Positions 5,613-9,917 of a DNA stretch of 9,917 nucleotides are shown here, one piece after another. Positions within the stretch are counted from its first letter, which is position 1; each line of letters begins with the position of its first letter. The notes beneath the pieces are model-generated. The model made no database searches and had not been told where the DNA came from. It saw only the letters and a program-made list of their open reading frames with translations. The position numbers and the translations under genes are program-made. The DNA lies in assembly GCA_015490055.1 (NCBI GenBank), contig WFYP01000075.1, positions 1 to 9,917 of the forward strand. Direction: 5' to 3'. This stretch comes from Nitratifractor sp. GTDB taxonomy: Bacteria > Campylobacterota > Campylobacteria > Campylobacterales > Sulfurovaceae.

Positions 5613-6063
5613 TACGTTTCTCCAATTTACGTTTAATAATATATTTGCCTTTTCTCCAAGGCTGTTTAAGGATATAGTGCCGACTACTAAAGTTGTCGAT
5701 TAGCTCCCATTGCTCAAACATGCTCACCCAGTAGGTTACACGATGCTTGTTTTGCTTTGTCTGTTTAATAACAGGGTGTTTAAACTCTTTTGGAGGGACT
5801 GCTATGCCCTCCACTTTTATCTGTCCACTCCTGCACATCTCTTTCCAAATTAAAAAAGGTACTTCAAACTCTCCATACTGCTCTTTGTATGTAGAGTTCT
5901 CTTTTTCTAGGTCTCGTAGTCGTTGCCGTTCTTGCATAAGCTGTTCGATAATTTTACCGAGACCATGTATAACCTCTTTTTGTCTTTGGATTTCGGTTCG
6001 CTGGGTTTCGACTATCTGATTAGATATGTCGACTTTTTTATAAAGCATAAGTTCTTTTCCCAT
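5602..6063 (-). CDS. Coiled-coil protein with basic C-terminus (153 aa), unknown
   Basis: The first 60 or so residues form a likely coiled coil (IVETQRTEIQRQKEVIHGLGKIIEQLMQERQRLRD spans about 17-51). A globular part follows at 66-132 (FEVPFLIWKEMCRSGQIKV, then HRVTYWVSMFEQWELIDNF), and the tail (133-153) is strongly basic. The C-terminal pattern, short helices with aromatic residues then RHYILKQP, could be a winged-helix-like nucleic-acid-binding fold, but I cannot confirm it. A G-rich SD (AGAGGTGG) precedes the ATG. The gene lies 11 nt downstream of the 622-aa gene and overlaps the next by 11 nt, so it is inside the operon. Oligomerisation through the coiled coil, possibly with the coiled coils of the 622-aa protein, is inference. 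Confidence 0.8.
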   Translation of the reverse strand: MGKELMLYKKVDISNQIVETQRTEIQRQKEVIHGLGKIIEQLMQERQRLRDLEKENSTYKEQYGEFEVPFLIWKEMCRSGQIKVEGIAVPPKEFKHPVIKQTKQNKHRVTYWVSMFEQWELIDNFSSRHYILKQPWRKGKYIIKRKLEKRNGK

Positions 6064-6074
6064 CTACACCACCT

Positions 6075-7943
6075 CTAAATATCTAATACGTCCATAAGAT
6101 GGAGATAGTCTTTTACCTCTATTCCATCTTCTCCCCAAGCCTGTCTTTTTGCAAAATATGCTATCTCCTCTTGGGAGTAGCTTATCTTTTCAGCTAGGGA
6201 GTAGGCTCTTAAAATTTCAACTGCACGCTCAGAACTAAAAGGGTAATCTTTTGGCTTTACTTTTGTAAATTCAAAAGGCTTTTTAGGTTCTTTTTTTATT
6301 ACTTTTTCAAGCCCTTTTTTATACTCTTTATTGTGCTTATGTGTTCCACTCTCTATGTGTGCTAGTTCGTGCCGTAGAGCCTTTATAGTGTCATTATCGC
6401 TTAGATTTGGATTAAGCTTAATAACTTTTCCTATTGTAGACCCTACATCTACACTTTCGTCTAATACTACAGAGTGTGGATAGCCCATCTCTTTTACATA
6501 TTCCGTTAATATCTGCTCTCTCTCTGCTAGATGTTGGTCGTTATGTTCCACATATGGAGTAGTAGAGGATATATCTACCCTGCTATCTCCAATAGACTGA
6601 TAGTTAGCTTCCACATCTATGGGAGTGTGTGCCAAGCTCTTTATAAGTCTTAGATTACTCTGCAATTGACGGTTACCGTCAGTCACTATCGTTCTGTTGA
6701 TACCTGCTAATTCATTTTGAATTTTGATACCTGTAAGACCAATCGCTTTCATGACTTGTCCTGTTTGCAGAGAGAACTGCTCTAGGACTCCAGAGAGCTG
6801 ATTAACCACATTGAAATTATCAATAATTTTGTGCATTTGGTCTAAGACTCTATTTTTGATATTGTGGCGTAATACAAAGTAACCATACATATCTATTTTT
6901 GCTAGAAAAGAGATTAAGAATTGCACCCATAGATTTATGTCTCCTTTTTCCAAAGAGGCATCGTCCATAGATGTCTTTTCCTTGTTTAGCTCTTTTTCTA
7001 GTTTATCTTCTAAGAGTCTTTTTTGCTCTTTAAAATTCTCTATTGCAGAGTTTGTTGGAGCCTCTATAGCTCCTTTTTTCTCTAGCTCTTTTCGATAAAG
7101 CTTCATGTTTGTGTTCGCCCACCCTTGGACACGGCTTACACGTACATTTTTACCATTTACTCTTATGTACTTATGTTTTAGCTTATTGGCTCTGTCAACC
7201 ATTTCTTGGTATTTTTCACCCTTCACTTTGTAGGCATTTGCACCAGCGTCTATATCTGCTACTCTAGTGTTGTATCTTCTGTTTGCAACTTCTAGTTTTT
7301 GCTTCTCTAGTTTTATGCTGTCTTCTATATCTGCTATTTGCTTCTCTAGCTTAACAGTTGTGGGAGTTTTTATTGTCATAACTGCCTGTTTGTTTTTCTG
7401 TATATTTACAGTATTTTTCAGGTCCGTATAGACAATATGTCCATAAGTAATAATACCTGTAAGGACAAGACCAATAATAAAGGTCGTAATTCTAGTAAGC
7501 CAATTTTCTGTACTGTTAAGCACATTTTTTATAAATATACTAGAGATTATTTCGGCTGCTGCCGAAAAGATAAAGATAAGGGGCATAATTATCCATGTAG
7601 GAACGTCCCAGTTTTGAGAGATAGAGTTCTCCCAAATGTACCACAATGCTCCATAAGTGATTAAGATAGAGATAATCTTTATGCCCCAAGCAAAGTATAT
7701 AGCCACATTGGCAACTCTATTAGTCGCACCTGGGGAGCTTACCTCTTTCATTGTTTTCAATCGGTTAATCAAATCCTTATGATAAGATGTTCCACCTCTA
7801 TAGCCATACTCTTGCTCAATTTCATCAGAGGCAGTCAGGCGATTTACATTACCATCTACTGCCTCTTTTTTCCTTTTTGCATTTGCTATTTTTCTAGCTC
7901 TTACAAAAGAAGACCAAGTTTTTTTTACACCTCTTACTGCCAT
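6075..7943 (-). CDS. Membrane-anchored coiled-coil protein with C-terminal zincin-like (HExxH) domain
   Basis: This is the largest protein in the window, 622 aa, and I do not recognise the family. In order: a basic cytoplasmic N-terminus (1-75); three TM helices at about 80-103, 116-138 and 152-172; a coiled-coil, Lys/Glu-rich region (195-330); a fourth hydrophobic segment (336-358); a second helical region (360-440); and a C-terminal domain with HELAHIESGTHKHNKEY at 525-541. The HExxH (H525, E526, H529) with a third His at 535 and a hydrophobic run before it resembles zinc metallopeptidase-like domains of the SprT/WLM style, where a further His or acidic residue completes the site. E583, downstream in RAYSLAEKISYSQEE, could contribute. 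GGAGG 6 nt before the ATG supports the start, 1 nt after the 123-aa gene's stop. Peptidase activity, zinc binding and target are all unproven. Confidence 0.9.
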   Translation of the reverse strand: MAVRGVKKTWSSFVRARKIANAKRKKEAVDGNVNRLTASDEIEQEYGYRGGTSYHKDLINRLKTMKEVSSPGATNRVANVAIYFAWGIKIISILITYGALWYIWENSISQNWDVPTWIIMPLIFIFSAAAEIISSIFIKNVLNSTENWLTRITTFIIGLVLTGIITYGHIVYTDLKNTVNIQKNKQAVMTIKTPTTVKLEKQIADIEDSIKLEKQKLEVANRRYNTRVADIDAGANAYKVKGEKYQEMVDRANKLKHKYIRVNGKNVRVSRVQGWANTNMKLYRKELEKKGAIEAPTNSAIENFKEQKRLLEDKLEKELNKEKTSMDDASLEKGDINLWVQFLISFLAKIDMYGYFVLRHNIKNRVLDQMHKIIDNFNVVNQLSGVLEQFSLQTGQVMKAIGLTGIKIQNELAGINRTIVTDGNRQLQSNLRLIKSLAHTPIDVEANYQSIGDSRVDISSTTPYVEHNDQHLAEREQILTEYVKEMGYPHSVVLDESVDVGSTIGKVIKLNPNLSDNDTIKALRHELAHIESGTHKHNKEYKKGLEKVIKKEPKKPFEFTKVKPKDYPFSSERAVEILRAYSLAEKISYSQEEIAYFAKRQAWGEDGIEVKDYLHLMDVLDI

Positions 7944-7944
7944 C

Positions 7945-8316
7945 TTAGCCTCCCATTAATTTAGCTATATCTATTGCACCACTAAAAATAGCTAGTGCAG
8001 AGGCTCCTAAAAGAGCCGTAGCAAAGCGTATAGCTTTTATTTTAGTATGTGCAAGGGCTAGAGCCTTGTCATACTCCTCTCTTACTCCTAAGAACATAGC
8101 TGACATAGGAGTATAAGAAAGCACTCTAAAAACGTCATCTATTCTCTCCTTATCGAAAGGAGAAGAATAAAAAAGCGACATACTAAAAGTAAACAATTGT
8201 AGCTCTTGGGTAACCTCTATAGCTCTTTTGCTAAACAAGTATGTAATAAGCTGTTGTTCTTCTAAAGAGAGAGAGTTAAACTCTTTTCTACTCTTTGGAA
8301 TTTCAAACTCTTCCAT
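7945..8316 (-). CDS. Hypothetical 123-aa protein with C-terminal TM segment
   Basis: An acidic, helical, soluble N-terminal part (1-90; SLEEQQLITYLFSKRAIEVTQ is about 17-37) ends in one strongly hydrophobic segment at about 96-118 (FATALLGASALAIFSGAID), which suggests a tail-anchored or C-terminally inserted membrane protein. No family recognised. The ATG at 8316 follows the 224-aa gene's stop by 2 nt and has no clear SD, so translation is probably coupled. Its stop is 1 nt before the start of the 622-aa membrane protein, and shared membrane localisation suggests the two may form a complex. Confidence 0.85.
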   Translation of the reverse strand: MEEFEIPKSRKEFNSLSLEEQQLITYLFSKRAIEVTQELQLFTFSMSLFYSSPFDKERIDDVFRVLSYTPMSAMFLGVREEYDKALALAHTKIKAIRFATALLGASALAIFSGAIDIAKLMGG

Positions 8317-8318
8317 GA

Positions 8319-8993
8319 TTAACTACCGTTTTTGTTATGCTCTTTTTGAGTTGCTAAGAGAAACTTAAACATCTCATTAATAGCATTTGGATTGTTTTCA
8401 CGCAGTTTTTTAATGCTATCTCTAGGGTTAACTCCTAACTTTTGAGCGTTAAAATCACCAATCATACTTAAATCCCCTGCTTTCATAGAGCTTTGTGTAT
8501 AGTTTGTTCTAGTACCAAAGGTCTTAAAGAACGAAGCGTTAACAGTCTCAACAAGTGTTAAAGTTCTTTGTTCTGTGTCATATTCATTCATATCTTTAGG
8601 AAGAATAAATTTAAACAAACCAATAAGGTCATCGGATTGATTTTGAAAAAGCTTGTCTTTGTGCTTATACTCAAACTGCAAATCTTTTTCTTGCTCTTCT
8701 GTAAGATTAAGATGGCTAAGAACTTCTGTGTATCTCTTAAAATTAATAGACTTAGGCTGTTCGCCCTTACCGTCCCAAATGTGCTGATTGTAGAATTTTG
8801 TCATAGTTGTAACAATCAAAATCTTCATAAATGGGCTTAAGTGAGAAACCTGTTTGATTTTTTCTTCGGTTTCTTTTTTAAAGTGTAAGTTTTGAAACTT
8901 CTCTTCAAGTGGGTTTTTAGTAACTTCGTATTTTACGCCATTTTTTGCTTTGTTCTGCTCTTCGGTTGCTGGTTTGTTGTCTGTCTGTGCCAT
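8319..8993 (-). CDS. Hypothetical 224-aa soluble protein, first gene of the minus-strand operon
   Basis: No family recognised. The N-terminus (1-40) is polar and probably disordered (TDNKPATEEQNKAKNG), followed by helical segments at about 42-64 (EEKIKQVSHLSPFMKILIVTTM), a charged middle rich in Lys, Glu, Asp, Phe and Tyr, and a helical C-terminus (PNAINEMFKFLLATQKEH). There is no TM, signal peptide or known catalytic motif. GGAG 6 nt before the ATG (GGAGTCAAAATG) supports the start. It is transcribed from the divergent dyad promoter at 9031-9067 and leads a tightly packed operon. A cytoplasmic regulatory or structural partner of the downstream membrane proteins is possible. Confidence 0.88.
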   Translation of the reverse strand: MAQTDNKPATEEQNKAKNGVKYEVTKNPLEEKFQNLHFKKETEEKIKQVSHLSPFMKILIVTTMTKFYNQHIWDGKGEQPKSINFKRYTEVLSHLNLTEEQEKDLQFEYKHKDKLFQNQSDDLIGLFKFILPKDMNEYDTEQRTLTLVETVNASFFKTFGTRTNYTQSSMKAGDLSMIGDFNAQKLGVNPRDSIKKLRENNPNAINEMFKFLLATQKEHNKNGS

Positions 8994-9017
8994 TTTGACT
9001 CCTTAAAATTTTCTTTG

Positions 9018-9032
9018 TAGGGATAGACCCTA
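9018..9032 (-). promoter_or_regulatory. Short inverted repeat in the leader of the large operon
   Basis: TAGGG (9018-9022) and CCCTA (9028-9032) form a 5-bp dyad with a 5-nt spacer, downstream of the likely start site of the - strand transcript and upstream of its SD. It could be an operator half or a small leader hairpin. It abuts the larger dyad at 9031. Weak on its own. Confidence 0.3.
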
Positions 9033-9067
9033 ATAAAAGCTATTTATTGTAAAATATGCTTTTATTA
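9031..9067. promoter_or_regulatory. Divergent promoter region built on a long dyad
   Basis: TAATAAAAGC (9031-9040) is repeated inverted as GCTTTTATTA (9058-9067), and the inner bases TATTT/AAATA extend the pairing with one bulge. Near the centre, the - strand has TACAAT (9046-9051) and the + strand TAAAAT (9050-9055), both plausible -10 hexamers. They would start transcripts near 9039 (leftward, to the 224-aa gene) and 9062 (rightward, to the 88-aa gene). The symmetry suggests back-to-back promoters under a shared repressor. No -35 is seen. Confidence 0.5.
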
Positions 9068-9084
9068 AAATCTAAAGGGAAATT

Positions 9085-9351
9085 ATGAAAATTGAAGTCT
9101 CCATCTATATGAACGATAAAGCCATAGAAAGTACATATATTAGATGTTTGTCTGTACCAAGAGTTGGTGAAGCCATTATGTTAGATAATGAAGAATACTA
9201 CATAGCAGATGTGATTTATAGAGAAAATAAGATTTTTTCTTATATTACTCATACACCTATACTCATGGTAGTTTCTTCTAAATATCTAAAAGGTGAACAT
9301 TATGAGAAGAGGATAAAACTACTTTCTTCTCATGGTTGGATTAGAGAGTGA
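9085..9351 (+). CDS. Hypothetical 88-aa protein, probable small beta-barrel
   Basis: No named family. Alternating hydrophobic and polar residues indicate mostly beta-strands: KIEVSIYMND, then VPRVGEAIMLDNEEYYIADVIY (24-45) and KIFSYITHTPILMVVSS. The pattern 'VPRVGE-x-hydrophobic-...-Y-x-hydrophobic-x-x-V' resembles a type of very small beta-barrel proteins seen in many bacteria and phages, function unknown. AAAGGGA about 6 nt before the ATG supports the start. It is divergent from the large operon and shares its dyad promoter region, so it could be co-regulated with it or be its regulator, though it has no HTH. It ends 1 nt before the stop of the converging 50-aa gene. Confidence 0.8.
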   Translation: MKIEVSIYMNDKAIESTYIRCLSVPRVGEAIMLDNEEYYIADVIYRENKIFSYITHTPILMVVSSKYLKGEHYEKRIKLLSSHGWIRE

Positions 9352-9352
9352 T

Positions 9353-9505
9353 TTAACTCTTCAACTTGTTGATTGTGGAATCATGAAAATCTATTGCTTC
9401 TTCATATCCATAATCAACATCAGCCAAATCAACTCTACTTACATCTTTTTTTCTAAAAAGAAATCTAAAAAGACTTTTCCAAAATCCTGTTTTTGTCTCA
9501 GTCAT
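9353..9505 (-). CDS. Hypothetical 50-aa protein with basic amphipathic N-terminus
   Basis: The start at ATG 9505 is supported by AGGAG 7 nt upstream (AGGAGTATTTATG). The 50-aa product has a basic/aromatic amphipathic segment (FWKSLFRFLFRKK, 8-20) likely to associate with membrane or nucleic acid, followed by an acidic half (DLADVDYGYEEAIDFHD). No family recognised. It converges on the 88-aa gene; the two stops are 1 nt apart, so they may affect each other's transcription. A short palindrome TTGAT-AAA-ATCAA lies upstream at 9549-9561 and may belong to its promoter. Confidence 0.65.
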   Translation of the reverse strand: MTETKTGFWKSLFRFLFRKKDVSRVDLADVDYGYEEAIDFHDSTINKLKS

Positions 9506-9583
9506 AAATACTCCTAAAATTTAACTCTACAAGCACCCTTAAAGGCACTTGATAAAATCAATTTATTAAAAATTTTTTTGAGC
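9506..9583. other. Leader of the 50-aa gene with small palindromes, no gene
   Basis: No ORF is visible. The stretch holds the palindrome TTGATAAAATCAA (9549-9561) and an imperfect dyad around 9530-9551 (CAAG...CTTG with CCTT/AAGG inside). These would lie upstream of, or within, the promoter of the leftward 50-aa gene. A clear -10 is not evident. Confidence 0.35.
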
Positions 9584-9660
9584 AAAAAAGTAGGTTTTCA
9601 AAATTTAGGTGGCTCCCACAATATAGTGTGCCACCTAAATTTTGAAAACCTAACTTTTTT
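9584..9660. terminator. Long near-perfect hairpin, probable bidirectional terminator
   Basis: A 30-nt left arm (9584-9613) and a 31-nt right arm (9630-9660) are complementary with one bulged base, around a 16-nt loop that itself contains CAC/GTG. The GC-rich core is AGGTGGC/GCCACCT and the outer parts are AT-rich. The right arm ends in T6 followed by C and T7; on the - strand the stem likewise ends in T6. Rho-independent termination in both directions is the simplest role. The arms are longer than usual for a terminator, so a MITE-like palindrome is an alternative. Confidence 0.72.
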
Positions 9661-9800
9661 CTTTTTTTCAGAAATCTTTTTTAAGCTTTTTAACTTAACA
9701 ATTAGTTGTTATTGAACACATACAAAACAAGAATTTTTTAGATGTTTTCCTGTCTTGCATGAGAGAATTATAAACTAAGTTAAATTAATTAAAACTTAAA
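9661..9800. other. AT-rich gene-free region
   Basis: No convincing ORF with SD is visible on either strand. The stretch contains long T tracts and one short inverted repeat TAACAA-TTAG-TTGTTA (9696-9711). No tRNA or att-like sequence is recognised. It separates the long hairpin from the operator cluster to the right. Confidence 0.4.
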
Positions 9801-9804
9801 TTTT

Positions 9805-9846
9805 TACAAATTTGTATTTTTTTTACAAAATTGTAATTAAATTACA
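9805..9846. promoter_or_regulatory. Cluster of three dyads, probable operator array
   Basis: Three inverted repeats lie close together: TACAAATTTGTA (9805-9816, perfect), TTACAA-AA-TTGTAA (9823-9836, 6-bp arms) and TGTAATT-A-AATTACA (9832-9846, 7-bp arms, overlapping the second). The first two have the same core, TACAA...TTGTA, with centres 19 bp apart, roughly two helical turns, as expected for cooperative repressor dimers. A further TTGTAAAA lies at 9858-9865. They sit 50-90 bp upstream of a -10 at 9893-9898. The binding protein is unknown. Confidence 0.45.
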
Positions 9847-9892
9847 TTTATCTTTTTTTGTAAAAAATATTTATTTTTGAAATAAATTAAGA

Positions 9893-9898
9893 TATAAT
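9893..9898 (+). promoter_or_regulatory. -10 element of a rightward promoter leaving the window
   Basis: A consensus TATAAT lies in GATATAATTC, preceded by T/A tracts but no consensus -35 at the right distance (TTGAAA at 9877-9882 is too close). Transcription would begin near 9905 and serve a gene beyond the window. The upstream dyads make it a candidate regulated promoter, for example of an early or repressor gene. Confidence 0.45.
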
Positions 9899-9917
9899 TC
9901 AGAATGAATAAAAATTA

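Noticed and set aside
8568..8840. Plus-strand 90-codon ORF within the 224-aa gene
   Set aside because: A shadow of a well-supported minus-strand gene, with no SD.
9368..9418. Imperfect inverted repeat GTTGATTGTGGA / TCCATAATCAAC
   Set aside because: It lies within the 50-aa coding sequence with a long spacer and one mismatch; probably chance in AT-rich coding DNA.
9801..9865. Repeated TTTACAAA-like units considered as a CRISPR array or replication iterons
   Set aside because: Units are too short and irregular, with no spacers; inverted rather than direct symmetry favours operators.
1..9917. Integrase, transposase, tRNA, rRNA or att site
   Set aside because: No matching motif or cloverleaf was seen on either strand, so the element's borders cannot be placed.

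Overview
The window looks like part of a tailed-phage genome or prophage from a low-GC host, most likely a Campylobacterota member (Sulfurimonas/Sulfurovum/Arcobacter-like). The grounds are very AT-rich DNA, tightly packed genes with overlapping start and stop codons, TATAAT-type -10 elements without a recognisable -35, and the style of the phage genes. The host call is inference; no host gene is identifiable.

Layout. (1) Positions 61-4148, + strand: a packaging and lysis block. It holds a small terminase subunit, a large terminase with ATPase and nuclease motifs, a DUF1353 protein, a LydA-type holin, a 42-aa membrane peptide, a GH19-like endolysin, and an i-spanin with the o-spanin lipoprotein starting inside it in the +1 frame. 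No portal, capsid or tail gene is in the window. (2) Positions 4130-4164: a near-perfect hairpin built from the two converging coding ends, probably a bidirectional terminator. (3) Positions 4143-4926, - strand: a 189-aa two-TM protein and a 66-aa acidic protein, driven by a promoter whose -10 sits in a perfect 15-bp palindrome. Upstream is a GC-richer intergenic patch with a REP-like hairpin. (4) Positions 5068-8993, - strand: a compact operon of unrecognised genes, in transcription order 224 aa, 123 aa (C-terminal TM), 622 aa (four TM segments, coiled coils and a C-terminal HExxH zincin-like domain), 153 aa (coiled coil), 41 aa, about 33 aa and 96 aa. (5) Positions 9031-9067: a dyad holding overlapping back-to-back -10 elements for this operon and for a + strand 88-aa gene (9085-9351). 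(6) Positions 9353-9505, - strand: a 50-aa gene. (7) Positions 9506-9917: AT-rich, gene-free DNA with a 77-bp hairpin (9584-9660), a cluster of dyads (9805-9846) and a rightward promoter (9893-9898) reading out of the window.

How the parts work together. The + strand block would package DNA and then breach inner membrane, peptidoglycan and outer membrane in order (holin, endolysin, spanins), which implies a Gram-negative host. The - strand operon is the unexplained part. It is under its own divergent, possibly repressor-controlled promoter and encodes an unusual membrane-anchored putative metallopeptidase with several small partners. It could be a virion or ejection module, a superinfection-exclusion or defence function, or a lysogeny-expressed cargo; the sequence does not decide between these.
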